This document shows positions 7,601 to 15,534 of a DNA stretch of 64,000 bases, piece by piece. The notes under the pieces are model-generated. The model saw only the letters and a program-made list of their open reading frames with translations, made no database searches and was not told where the DNA came from. Source of the stretch: Sphingobium sp. SYK-6 (GTDB taxonomy: Bacteria > Pseudomonadota > Alphaproteobacteria > Sphingomonadales > Sphingomonadaceae); the NCBI RefSeq assembly GCF_000283515.1, contig NC_015976.1, forward strand, positions 868,001 through 932,000, read 5' to 3'. Each line of letters starts with the position of its first letter. The first letter of the stretch is position 1. Made by a program: the position numbers and the translations under genes.

Positions 7601-9202
7601 ATGCGCACCCGACGACTGAACTCTGCCACCCTGCTGATGGCATCCGCTGCTGCCCTTTGCGCCATGCCCGCACAGGCGAAGGATGCCGTCGCGCAGCCCG
7701 CTGCCGCCCGCTGCGAAGCGCTGGCCGGGCAGTCCTTCGGCCCGGACGTCAAGATCCTCTCGGCGCGCCATGTCGCCGCAACGCCGCCCAGCGACCAGGT
7801 GAATGCCCATGGCTGGCGCATCTCCTCCGCGCTCCCGGGGCACTGCCGGGTCGATGGCATCATCAACGAGCGGCAGGGCGCCGGCGGCAAGACCTATGGC
7901 ATCCGCTACGCGATCGCGATGCCGGACGACTGGCAGGGCCGCTTCCTCCTGCAGGGTGGCGGCGGACTGAATGGTTCGGTGCTGGAGCCGACGGGCCCGG
8001 TTGCGGCCAATGGCGTGCCAGCGCTGGCGCGTGGCTTTGCCGTCATCAGCCATGACAGCGGCCATGAAGGCGCGGTGTTCGACAATAGTTTCATGGCCGA
8101 CCAGCGGGCCGCGCTGGATTTTGCCGAGACTTCGGTCCGCACGGCCACGCTGCTGGGCAAGAAGGTGACCACCGCTTATTATGGCCGGGATATCGCGCAC
8201 AGCTATATGGCGGGCTGCTCGACCGGCGGCCGCGAGGCCATGCTGGCTTCCCAGCGCTATCCCGAATTGTTCGACGGCATCATTGCCGGTGCCCCGGCCA
8301 TGCGCACGGGGGATTCCAATCTCGCCATCGACTATTCGCATGTCCTGTTCAATCAGGTCGCCCCGAAGGGCGCGGACGGCAAGCCGGACGTCTCCGCCCT
8401 GTTCAGCGATGCGGTGCGCCAGACCATCCTCCACGGGCTGCTGGCCCAGTGCGATGGGCTCGACGGCCTCAAGGACGGCATGATCGAGAATGTCGCGCAA
8501 TGCCGCTTCGATCCCGCGAAGCTGGTCTGCAAGCCGGGCCAGAGCAAGGACTGCATCAGCGCGGGTCTGGCGGGCGCGCTCAAGGCGGGCTTCGCGGGGC
8601 CGCGCGACAAGGCGGGTTATCCCCTCTACACGGCGATGCCCTTCGATACCGGCATCGTCGTGAAGCCGATGGGCTATCTGCCCACCGGGGCTCCCGGCCC
8701 GTTCGGCCCGCCCAGCACGGAGGCCGCCATTGATCTCGATGCGCGCATCCAGGCCATCCGCAACGACCCCGTGCAGCGCCTGACCGATACCAACTACTGG
8801 ACCAATCTCGGCACATTCCTCGATCGCGGCGGGAAGATGCTCTTCTTCCACGGCGTTTCGGACTTCTGGTTCTCGGCGCAGGCGACCTGGGACTATTATG
8901 AGCGCGCGGCGGAGACGAACGGCAAGGCGTTCACGGATGCCACGCGCTTCTACATGGTGCCGGGCATGCTGCATTGTCAGGGCGGCAATGCCTTCGACCA
9001 GTTCGACATGCTGGGCGCGCTGGTCGACTGGGTGGAAGAGGGCAAGGCGCCCGAGGCCATTGTCGCCGCGCGGAAGGATTTGCCGGAGGAAACCCGGCCG
9101 CTCTGCCCCTATCCCGGCCATGCCCGCTATGTGGGTGGCGACGCAAAGAAGGCGAGCGCCTTCGCCTGCACGCCCGCACAGGACGTCCCGGCAGGCGACT
9201 GA
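7601..9202 (+). CDS. Secreted tannase/feruloyl esterase-family hydrolase
   Basis: Serine esterase of the tannase and feruloyl esterase family, expected to cleave gallate or hydroxycinnamate esters outside the cytoplasm. From the ATG at 7601 (GGAG nine bases upstream) the protein has 533 residues: a signal peptide ending near AMPAQA, then an alpha/beta hydrolase core. The family CS-D-HC motif is visible: Cys206-Ser207 in AGCSTGG, the acid in HGVSDFWF, and His-Cys in MLHCQGG, the two cysteines forming the disulphide that ties the triad together. Two earlier in-frame starts (7559, 7592) have no or too-close ribosome sites. Substrate is unknown; in a lignin-degrading sphingomonad, feruloyl or galloyl esters are reasonable guesses. 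Confidence 0.85.
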   Translation: MRTRRLNSATLLMASAAALCAMPAQAKDAVAQPAAARCEALAGQSFGPDVKILSARHVAATPPSDQVNAHGWRISSALPGHCRVDGIINERQGAGGKTYGIRYAIAMPDDWQGRFLLQGGGGLNGSVLEPTGPVAANGVPALARGFAVISHDSGHEGAVFDNSFMADQRAALDFAETSVRTATLLGKKVTTAYYGRDIAHSYMAGCSTGGREAMLASQRYPELFDGIIAGAPAMRTGDSNLAIDYSHVLFNQVAPKGADGKPDVSALFSDAVRQTILHGLLAQCDGLDGLKDGMIENVAQCRFDPAKLVCKPGQSKDCISAGLAGALKAGFAGPRDKAGYPLYTAMPFDTGIVVKPMGYLPTGAPGPFGPPSTEAAIDLDARIQAIRNDPVQRLTDTNYWTNLGTFLDRGGKMLFFHGVSDFWFSAQATWDYYERAAETNGKAFTDATRFYMVPGMLHCQGGNAFDQFDMLGALVDWVEEGKAPEAIVAARKDLPEETRPLCPYPGHARYVGGDAKKASAFACTPAQDVPAGD

Positions 9203-9292
9203 CGCCGGCAGCGGGGGCGTTCTCGCCAGCCTACGCTGAAAGTCTTTTTCGAGGGCGCGGCCTCGTCCCGGCCTGCGTCTGCGCAGACAGGG

Positions 9293-9321
9293 GGGAGCGC
9301 GATCGGAAGGACCGCGCTCCC
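9293..9321 (+). terminator. Intrinsic terminator between convergent genes
   Basis: GGGAGCGCG (9293-9301) and CGCGCTCCC (9313-9321) form a perfect 9-bp stem around an 11-base loop, followed by TTTCTT. It ends the esterase transcript and lies just before the end of the convergent DUF885 gene. Confidence 0.75.
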
Positions 9322-9332
9322 TTTCTTCCGGG

Positions 9333-11171
9333 TCAGCTCGCCTTGGTGGCGGCGATCCAGTCGTCGATCTTCTTCTCGAGCACGGTCATGGGGAGCGAGC
9401 CCGTCATGAGAACCTGGGCATGGAAGGCCTTGGCATCGAACTTCGGCCCCAGCTCGTCCTGCGCCTTCTTCTTGAGCCGCTGGATGGTCAGCGCGCCGAT
9501 CTTGTAGGCGAGCGCCTGGCTGGGGATGGCGATGTAGCGCTCGACTTCCGCCGTGGCGTCCGTCTTGCCCATCGAGCTGTTGTCCAGCATGTACTGGATC
9601 GCCTGCTCGCGGGTCCATCCCTTGGCATGGATGCCGCTGTCGACGACCAGCCGCATCGCGCGGAGCATCTCGTCGTCATAATGACCCATGCGCTGATAGG
9701 GGTCCTCGAACAGGCCGAAGTCGAAGCCCAGCGTCTCTGCATAGAGGGCCCAGCCCTCGACATAGGCCGTGTTGCCCCCGAAGCGCATGAAGGCGGGGAG
9801 ACCTTCATTCTCCTGCGCGAGGCTGAGCTGGAAATGATGCCCCGGTGCGCCTTCGTGCAGATAGAGCGTGGTCATGCCCGGCAGGCTGCGCGAGGGCAGG
9901 TCGTAGGCATTGAAGTAGAACACGCCCGGCCGTGAGCCATCGGGCGTCCCGTTCTCATAGGAGCCGCCCGCCTCGAACTTCTCGCGAAACTCGGGATAGG
10001 GCCGGATTTCCAGCGGCGCCTTGGGCAGGGTCGAGAACTGGCTTCCCACTTTCTGGTCCACCACTTTCCCGATGCGATAGAATTCCTCCGTCATCCATTC
10101 GCGCGACTTGGGATGGAATTCCGGCGAATCCCGCAAATGCGCGAAGAACTGCTGGAGCGTCCCCTTGAAGCCCACTTCCTTGCGCACCGCCTCCATGTTC
10201 TTCTGGATGCGGGCGACCTCGGAGAGGCCGAGCTGGTGGACATAGTCGGCGGTGAGGGGGAGGGTGGTCGTGCCGCGGATCAGCTCGCCATAGAGCAGGT
10301 CGCCGCCCTTCATGGTGCTCAGTCCCACGGTCTCCCGGGCGACGGGCAGATATTCGGTGGCCAGGAAATCCCGCATCCGCTTCTGCGCCGGGTTGATGCC
10401 GTTCACGATGATGTCGCGATAGGCGGCGGTGAGCCGGGTCTTGTCCGCTTCGGAGATGCCTTCGGGGAAGTTGAGCACGGGCTGGTAGAAAGGCGATTCC
10501 TCGACACTCTGTGCGGCCAGATTGTCGAACTGCTGGATCACATTGTTGATCGTGAGCTTGGTTTCCACCACGCCGCTGGCCATGCCCTGCCGGAAGCGTT
10601 CGATGGCGCGGTCCGTGAGCGCGATATAGTCCTTGTGGCGCTTGAGATTGTTCTCGTAGTCCTCAAGCGTCTTGAACGGTGCGGCGCCCTTGCCCGAGGC
10701 GAAGGTCGGATAGAAGGTGTGGAAGCCGCTGAAGTGATTGACCGGTCGGACGATCGTCAGGGCCAGGATTTCGGGGCGCAGTCCCCTCAACGCCTCGTCG
10801 GTCTGCCACTCGAATACGTCATAGGCGATCTGGTTCTGCGCGGTCAGTCTTGACCGGTCGATGGCTTTCAGGGCTGCCAGATCCTGCTCGGCCGCCTTGC
10901 GTTCGGCATCGATATAGGCGTCCGTGAGATAATCCCCCAGCCGGTCTGCATAGCGCAAGTCGCCACGGAAGATGGCGTTGATGGGATTGCGCTTCAGATT
11001 GGCTTCGTCCGAAGCGGCGAACAGGGCGAAGAGCCTCTGGTCTTCGCTCTGGGCGGACTGCGTTGCGGGCGCGGCGCCATGGCCTTCATGCTGGGCCAGG
11101 GCCGGCGGGGCGAGCATCGCCGTACCGAGCAGAAGGGCAATCGCCCGGGTGGTTCGCGAGGCGCGAGACAT
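9333..11171 (-). CDS. DUF885 family exported metallopeptidase-like protein
   Basis: 612-residue protein with a signal peptide (ALLLGTAMLAPPALAQ) followed by a histidine-rich linker and a long helical DUF885 domain. The characteristic zinc-binding-like motif HEGAPGHH appears in the C-terminal half, together with YVEGWALYAE and a MGHYDDEMLRAMRLVVDSGIH segment, features that place this family near gluzincin metallopeptidases. Such proteins are common in sphingomonads and are presumed periplasmic peptidases; no substrate is known. It is monocistronic, convergent with the esterase gene and separated from it by a strong terminator. Confidence 0.85.
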   Translation of the reverse strand: MSRASRTTRAIALLLGTAMLAPPALAQHEGHGAAPATQSAQSEDQRLFALFAASDEANLKRNPINAIFRGDLRYADRLGDYLTDAYIDAERKAAEQDLAALKAIDRSRLTAQNQIAYDVFEWQTDEALRGLRPEILALTIVRPVNHFSGFHTFYPTFASGKGAAPFKTLEDYENNLKRHKDYIALTDRAIERFRQGMASGVVETKLTINNVIQQFDNLAAQSVEESPFYQPVLNFPEGISEADKTRLTAAYRDIIVNGINPAQKRMRDFLATEYLPVARETVGLSTMKGGDLLYGELIRGTTTLPLTADYVHQLGLSEVARIQKNMEAVRKEVGFKGTLQQFFAHLRDSPEFHPKSREWMTEEFYRIGKVVDQKVGSQFSTLPKAPLEIRPYPEFREKFEAGGSYENGTPDGSRPGVFYFNAYDLPSRSLPGMTTLYLHEGAPGHHFQLSLAQENEGLPAFMRFGGNTAYVEGWALYAETLGFDFGLFEDPYQRMGHYDDEMLRAMRLVVDSGIHAKGWTREQAIQYMLDNSSMGKTDATAEVERYIAIPSQALAYKIGALTIQRLKKKAQDELGPKFDAKAFHAQVLMTGSLPMTVLEKKIDDWIAATKAS

Positions 11172-11280
11172 GCATCATCCTTTCGATCTGAGAGCGATCA
11201 TCGCTGATCGTGTGTTGCGTGCCTAACACTGCGCGTGCGGCCCCGCAATCTGCCCGGAACATGGATGTGTGCATGAAGGC

Positions 11281-11310
11281 AGGCCCCCTCCGGCGATGCG
11301 GAAGGGGCCT
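11281..11310 (-). terminator. Terminator hairpin after first RcnB-family gene
   Basis: AGGCCCCCTCCG and CGGAAGGGGCCT form a 12-bp stem with one mismatch around a 6-base loop. It lies 11 bases downstream of the RcnB-family stop codon. Confidence 0.65.
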
Positions 11311-11321
11311 GCGCGGGAGGA

Positions 11322-11756
11322 TCAGCGGAAGGCGTTGTGGACGACCTTCACGACGCGTCCGGTCTTGATGTTGACGAGCAGCGCATCGTTATAGTGGCGC
11401 ACCCAGCGCTGGTTCACGCCCGGCTTGGCCCAGCGGAAGCGGCCATAATCCGAGACGATATAGGCGCGGCCATAATAAGCCGGCTGGATACGCGCGCCGG
11501 GCTGGAAGCGCTGGTAGCGGAAGGTGGCGCGCCAGGGATGGGCGCGATTATAGTCCCGGACCTCGCGTGCATAGTCCCAGCGGGCGTCCCGAACATCGCG
11601 TTTCGCCTCGCGCAGGTCCTGCCGGGCATCGTGCACCTTGCGCGCGTCCTTCTGCGCCTGATGGCGCTCCTGCTGATAATGGCTGGCCGGCTGCGCCATG
11701 GCGGTGGCCGGCAGGAGGGCCAGGGTAGCGAGGCCGGCAAGGATCAGTTTCTTCAT
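11322..11756 (-). CDS. RcnB-family periplasmic protein (first copy)
   Basis: 144-residue exported protein: signal peptide (KKLILAGLATLALLPATAMAQ), a charged helical stretch rich in Lys, Arg, Asp and Ala (about residues 27-70), then the RcnB-type C-terminal domain ending in RHYNDALLVNIKTGRVVKVVHNAFR. RcnB of E. coli is a small periplasmic protein linked to nickel/cobalt homeostasis, but sphingomonad members are numerous and their function is not established. The ATG at 11756 has AGGAG upstream; the ORF could extend to 11831 but that part is not a signal sequence. It shares upstream elements with the second copy at 12792. Confidence 0.82.
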   Translation of the reverse strand: MKKLILAGLATLALLPATAMAQPASHYQQERHQAQKDARKVHDARQDLREAKRDVRDARWDYAREVRDYNRAHPWRATFRYQRFQPGARIQPAYYGRAYIVSDYGRFRWAKPGVNQRWVRHYNDALLVNIKTGRVVKVVHNAFR

Positions 11757-11941
11757 GGCATGACACTCCTTGTATCTTTGCCGGGCGCGGCGTGGATGCC
11801 GTGAGGAGGAGGAGCAGAACCGCCGCCGCACCCGACATGGCCCTTATGGAGCCGGAGCGCTGAACGGCGCGGGAACGGCGCTGTCAGCTTTCGCTCATAA
11901 GTGTCTCAAATTGTCTGTGGGCGCGGGGATCGGAGGCGAGT

Positions 11942-12631
11942 TCAGGGCTTGCTGTGCGGTTCCCAGCGCCGCTCGCGATACCAGCGAGTCACGACATATT
12001 TGACGCCCCGGCTCACGGGCAGCGCCGCGTGGAGCGTGTCGTGGTTGGGCGATCCGTCCGCATTCATGTTGTTCCACATCAGCAGCGTGCCCGCCCGCGG
12101 CGGCACGGTGAGGCCGAGGCGCGGGAAGTGCGTTTCGCCGCCTTCCTCGACGTCGCAGAGATAGGCCATCGCCGTCCAGCAGCGCTGCCCTCCGCTCACG
12201 CGCATGGCCGGCCAGTAATGCACATTGCCGGGAAAATAATCGCAGTGGAGGTGATATTGCTGGGTCTGCTCGTAGCGCTGGCCCTGGAGCAGCTCTCCAT
12301 GGTCGCCTTCCATCCCCATCAGCGCGTCGATGCGCTTTGTGATGGCGATGACGAACGGATCGTAGATGTCGAGATTGCAACTGCTGCTGGTGCGGTAGCC
12401 GGAGGCCGTGCCCGAGAACAGCTTGGATGGCTTGCAGCCCGCGTCGATCTTGTCGATCAGCTTCGCGCATTCCGCAGGCGACACCAGGCCGTGGCGCAGG
12501 AACATCTCGGCTTTGTCGGTGGGTAGGCGGCTGACCATGGGATTGCGCGCCAAGCGCTGGCGAGTTCGCTCCCCAATCCCCGCCCGTGCCTGCGATGGAA
12601 CGTCTGCGTCATCGAGCCATGTCTGCGTCAT
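11942..12631 (-). CDS. Prolyl 4-hydroxylase-like 2OG-Fe(II) oxygenase
   Basis: 229-residue member of the P4Hc 2-oxoglutarate/Fe(II) dioxygenase family. The iron-binding His-x-Asp is visible in LHCDYF, the distal His in DTLHAALPV, followed by GVKYVVTRWYRER, where Lys would hold 2-oxoglutarate; the conserved CWTAMAYLCDVEEGGETHFPRL and AGTLLMWNN core segments are present. The ATG at 12631 has GGAG eight bases upstream. Bacterial members hydroxylate prolines in translation factors or unknown targets; none can be named here. It lies between two RcnB-family genes on the same strand but has its own intergenic gaps on both sides. Confidence 0.85.
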   Translation of the reverse strand: MTQTWLDDADVPSQARAGIGERTRQRLARNPMVSRLPTDKAEMFLRHGLVSPAECAKLIDKIDAGCKPSKLFSGTASGYRTSSSCNLDIYDPFVIAITKRIDALMGMEGDHGELLQGQRYEQTQQYHLHCDYFPGNVHYWPAMRVSGGQRCWTAMAYLCDVEEGGETHFPRLGLTVPPRAGTLLMWNNMNADGSPNHDTLHAALPVSRGVKYVVTRWYRERRWEPHSKP

Positions 12632-12705
12632 GAGGGAGGCTCCTGCCATCGGTCGAACGCTGGGGCAAGAGCGCAGAGCCACGCCGAGGGGCAGGACGTG
12701 CAGCG

Positions 12706-12742
12706 AAAAAGGACCGGCTCTCGCCGTTGGGAGAGCCGGTCC
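12706..12742 (-). terminator. Strong intrinsic terminator of second RcnB-family gene
   Basis: GGACCGGCTCTC (12711-12722) and GAGAGCCGGTCC (12731-12742) form a perfect 12-bp stem with an 8-base loop; on the minus strand it is followed by TTTTT. It ends the gene at 12792-13817. Confidence 0.88.
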
Positions 12743-12791
12743 AGTCTTTCCTGAAGGCCGATCAGGAAGTCGTCCCGGGAAGCGCTGGCGC

Positions 12792-13817
12792 TTACCAGAA
12801 GAAGTTGTGGATCACGTCGACGACATAGCCATCGCGGATGTCCACGAGCAGGGCATCGTCATAATAGCGGACCCAGCGGAGCGAGCCGTAGGCGGGCGGC
12901 AGGCGATAATAATAAGGGTCGTTGATCCAGTAGCTCGACGAAAACAGCATGTTGCTCAGGTAGAAACCGATCGAGAACGACCGGTAGCCATAGCTCCAGC
13001 CATAAGGTGCGCGGTAGGCCGGCAGCCTGTAGATCGTGCGGTGGCGCACTCGATAGCTGTTCCAGTCATAGCGCCTGTCGTTGCGCCAGCGATTGTCCCA
13101 GCGCCGCTGATCCGACCACCGCTCGCGTTCGTTCAGCCGGCGCTGGTCGTTCCAGCCCCGCTGGCGCGACCAGTCTTCCCGGTCGCGGGACCAACCCTCC
13201 CGATTGCGGGCATCGTCGCGACCGCGGGACCAGCCCTCTCGGTTCCGGGCATCGTCGCGACCGCGATCATCTCGCTGCCAGTCGGCGCGTCGCCGGTCGT
13301 CGCCATTACGCGACCAGGTCCCGTCGTTCCGCCCGCGATCATTGCGTGCTTCCTCGCCGGGCCGTCGATCGCCGCGGCGCGGCCCATCGTTCTGGCTGCG
13401 GTCATCATTGCCGCGGCTCCAGTTGGGGCGCGGTCGATTGGCGGGGGGAACGGTGGCTCCCGGGCCGGGTTCGACCGGCGTGAGGCGACGCTGGTCGGGC
13501 CAGTTGGTCACTTCCGGGCGTCCGACCCGGTTCTCCCGATCGCCGCCTCTTCGCTGGCCGTTGTCGCCCTGCGCGCGCGAGGGCGGGACCCGCGTGGTCG
13601 TGACTGCCGAAGGGGGACGCTGCTGCCGGGCAGCGGGCGGGGACGACGGAGCGGACTGCCGCCGTTCGGTTCGGGGTGTGGGTTGGGGGCGCGCGGACAT
13701 ATTGCCTTCGACAGCCACGCGCGGGCGATTGCGCCCTTCGTTCGGCTGGGCGAGAGCCGGCGCGGTGGTGCCCAGCACGGTGGTCACCATCAAACCCAGG
13801 GAAAGCATCCGTCTCAT
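12792..13817 (-). CDS. RcnB-family protein with long Arg/Asp/Trp-rich linker (second copy)
   Basis: 341-residue exported protein beginning with RRMLSLGLMVTTVLGTTAPALAQ (signal peptide; ATG at 13817 with GAGGA upstream) and ending in the same domain as the first copy (RWVRYYDDALLVDIRDGYVVDVIHNFFW). Between them lie about 200 residues of low complexity dominated by Arg, Asp, Asn and Trp, including a 13-residue unit (RDDARNREGWSRG-like) repeated in tandem. The linker is presumably disordered and strongly charged, suggesting binding to polyanionic surface material or to metals. It is more than twice the length of the neighbouring copy. Function is unknown. Confidence 0.8.
   Translation of the reverse strand: MRRMLSLGLMVTTVLGTTAPALAQPNEGRNRPRVAVEGNMSARPQPTPRTERRQSAPSSPPAARQQRPPSAVTTTRVPPSRAQGDNGQRRGGDRENRVGRPEVTNWPDQRRLTPVEPGPGATVPPANRPRPNWSRGNDDRSQNDGPRRGDRRPGEEARNDRGRNDGTWSRNGDDRRRADWQRDDRGRDDARNREGWSRGRDDARNREGWSRDREDWSRQRGWNDQRRLNERERWSDQRRWDNRWRNDRRYDWNSYRVRHRTIYRLPAYRAPYGWSYGYRSFSIGFYLSNMLFSSSYWINDPYYYRLPPAYGSLRWVRYYDDALLVDIRDGYVVDVIHNFFW
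13189..13266. repeat. Imperfect 39-bp tandem repeat inside RcnB-family gene
   Basis: Two units of 39 bp (13189-13227 and 13228-13266) differ at only a few positions and encode the 13-residue repeat of the low-complexity linker. The period is a multiple of three, so copy number can change without shifting the frame. Confidence 0.75.
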
Positions 13818-13941
13818 CAGGAGTTCCTCAAAAACAGGCGAATCGTCGCCATTGAGGACGTTATGGAGCCGGGGGGCTGTCCCGGCGCTGAACATCTGTG
13901 TCAGCCAGCGGCAAGCTTGCCCCAAAGCGGGACCGGGGGCT

Positions 13942-14496
13942 CTATGGCTCCCCACTGTCCGCCGGCGGCGTGAGGCCGGGAACGCGCCGGGCTGCATCAT
14001 CAGGCGCGATGCCGGGCGCGGGCGCGGCGGCCACGCGCTCCTCACCGCGCATGATCCGCCCGGCCTGCCGAATGGCTTCGCGGATCCTGGGATAGGTGCC
14101 GCAACGGCAGATGTTGGTCATCGCCGCTTCGATCTCGGCGTCGGTCGGATTGCTGTTGCGCTTGAGCAGCACGGACGCGGTCATGATCATGCCGGACTGG
14201 CAATAGCCGCATTGGGGCACGTTCTGGGCCGCCCAGGCCTGCTGGAGCGGGTGGCTGCGATCCGGCGAAAGGCCCTCGATTGTCGTGACGAAACGCCCCT
14301 CGATTGCCGCGATGGTGACCTGACAGGCGCGGATGGCCTGCCCATCGACATCGACCGTGCAGGCGCCGCAGTCGCCCGTGCCGCAGCCATATTTGGTGCC
14401 GGTGAGGTTCGAGGCATCGCGCAGCGCCCAGAGCAGCGGGGTCTGCGGGTCCATGCGGTACTGCACCGGGCGATCGTTGACGGTAAACTTGGTCAT
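13942..14496 (-). CDS. 2Fe-2S subunit of a xanthine-oxidase-type oxidoreductase (IorA/CoxS-like), orphan
   Basis: 184-residue electron-transfer subunit of molybdenum hydroxylases such as isoquinoline 1-oxidoreductase or aldehyde dehydrogenases. The plant-ferredoxin-type cluster ligands are seen in YGCGTGDCGACTVDVDG with a fourth Cys in RACQV, and the second cluster in CGYCQSGM and ICRCGTY. About 30 Ala/Pro-rich residues extend beyond the usual C-terminus (usual length about 155). The partner molybdopterin subunit normally encoded next to it is absent: the neighbours are an aldolase gene upstream and an RcnB-family gene downstream, so it must pair with a distant gene or be a remnant. Confidence 0.88.
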   Translation of the reverse strand: MTKFTVNDRPVQYRMDPQTPLLWALRDASNLTGTKYGCGTGDCGACTVDVDGQAIRACQVTIAAIEGRFVTTIEGLSPDRSHPLQQAWAAQNVPQCGYCQSGMIMTASVLLKRNSNPTDAEIEAAMTNICRCGTYPRIREAIRQAGRIMRGEERVAAAPAPGIAPDDAARRVPGLTPPADSGEP

Positions 14497-14608
14497 GGCG
14501 AGTGAACGGCCCTTAGAGCAGTTTCACGTCGGATGGGAGCGCCTCGCGATCCGAAAATGCGAAGCGCTCCGGCTGCCACGGTCGTGAACGCTTCCGGCTT
14601 GGTTGAGC

Positions 14609-15367
14609 TCAGTCGCGCCAGCTGGGGTCGATCCGGTCGATGATGCGCGTATAAGCACCGAATTCGGCGACACCGCGCTGCTCGGGCGGGGTGGCCAGGA
14701 AGACATCGCGCTGGTGGACGGCAATCACCGCATCGGGCACGCGCAGCGGGGTGCCGGCGCTGCGCGTCGCCATCTGGATCTGGCAGGCCCGCTCGATGAC
14801 ATAATAGTTCACGAATGCCGCAGGCAGGGTTGGTGCCATCACCAGCAGGCCGTGATTGCGCAGGATCATGAAGCGCTTGTCGCCCAGATTCTCGATCAGC
14901 CGCGCGCCTTCCTCCTCCCGGACAGTGACGCCCTCGAAATCATGATAAGCGACCTGCCCGGCAAGCAGGCCGGAATAGAAATCGGTCGGCTGCAGGCCCT
15001 CGGCCGTGGAGGCGATCGCCATGCCGGCGGTCGTATGCGTGTGGATGATGCAATGGGCATCGGGCACATGGCGGTGAAAGACGCTGTGCTGCACGAAGCC
15101 GGCGCGATTGACGGGATAGGGGCTCTCGCCGAGCTTGTTGCCGTCGATATCGATCTTGACGAGATTGGAGGCCGTCACTTCGGAATAATGAAGGCCGAAG
15201 GGATTGATGAGGAAGGCGTGGTCCTCGCCCGGGACGCGCAGCGATATGTGATTGTAGATCAGTTCGTCCCATCCCAGATGGGCGAAGATGCGGTAGCAGG
15301 CGGCGAGCTGCTGGCGGGCCTGCCATTCGGCATCGGTGAGCGCGGGTGGTCTCAGCGCGGTGGCCAT
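14609..15367 (-). CDS. Class II aldolase/adducin family protein
   Basis: 252-residue member of the class II aldolase/adducin fold. Zinc ligands are suggested by IIHTHTTAG and by the His in LRNHGLLVM; NHISLRVPGEDHAFLINPFGLHYSEVTASNL is the family's substrate-site region. The ATG at 15367 has AAGGAGAG upstream. Related bacterial proteins include sugar-phosphate aldolases and decarboxylases of hydroxy acids; this longer, sphingomonad-type version cannot be assigned a substrate. It is divergent from the 5'-nucleotidase gene and 112 bp upstream of the orphan 2Fe-2S subunit on the same strand. Confidence 0.82.
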   Translation of the reverse strand: MATALRPPALTDAEWQARQQLAACYRIFAHLGWDELIYNHISLRVPGEDHAFLINPFGLHYSEVTASNLVKIDIDGNKLGESPYPVNRAGFVQHSVFHRHVPDAHCIIHTHTTAGMAIASTAEGLQPTDFYSGLLAGQVAYHDFEGVTVREEEGARLIENLGDKRFMILRNHGLLVMAPTLPAAFVNYYVIERACQIQMATRSAGTPLRVPDAVIAVHQRDVFLATPPEQRGVAEFGAYTRIIDRIDPSWRD

Positions 15368-15534
15368 GGCTTTCTCTCCTTGCGACGTGTTCCTGCCCTT
15401 CGCTGGCGAGGGCTTGCGGCAATCATGCGCGCGAGGGCGAAAAATGTCGAGGCGGCCCGCAGAGGACGCCTTCTTCCGTCCACGCGATCTGCTATGGGGC
15501 GCCCCACGGAGTCCCCCATGAATGAGGTTGCAGG

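Noticed and set aside
4928..9121. A 1397-codon open frame on the minus strand opposite the TonB receptor and esterase genes
   Set aside because: It is antisense to two genes with clear domains, has no family motifs and is dominated by Arg, Ala, Gly and Asp, the usual result of GC-rich codon bias.
9277..9288. GTCTGCGCAGAC palindrome between esterase and DUF885 genes
   Set aside because: It lies between two convergent 3' ends where an operator is unlikely; the adjacent terminator explains the structure of this gap better.
13189..13266. Possible CRISPR-like or VNTR array
   Set aside because: Only two imperfect, adjacent units without spacers, wholly inside a coding sequence and in frame.
12408..14505. 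Long plus-strand frames opposite the RcnB-family and 2Fe-2S genes
   Set aside because: Antisense to genes with signal peptides and cofactor motifs; composition is that of frame shadows.
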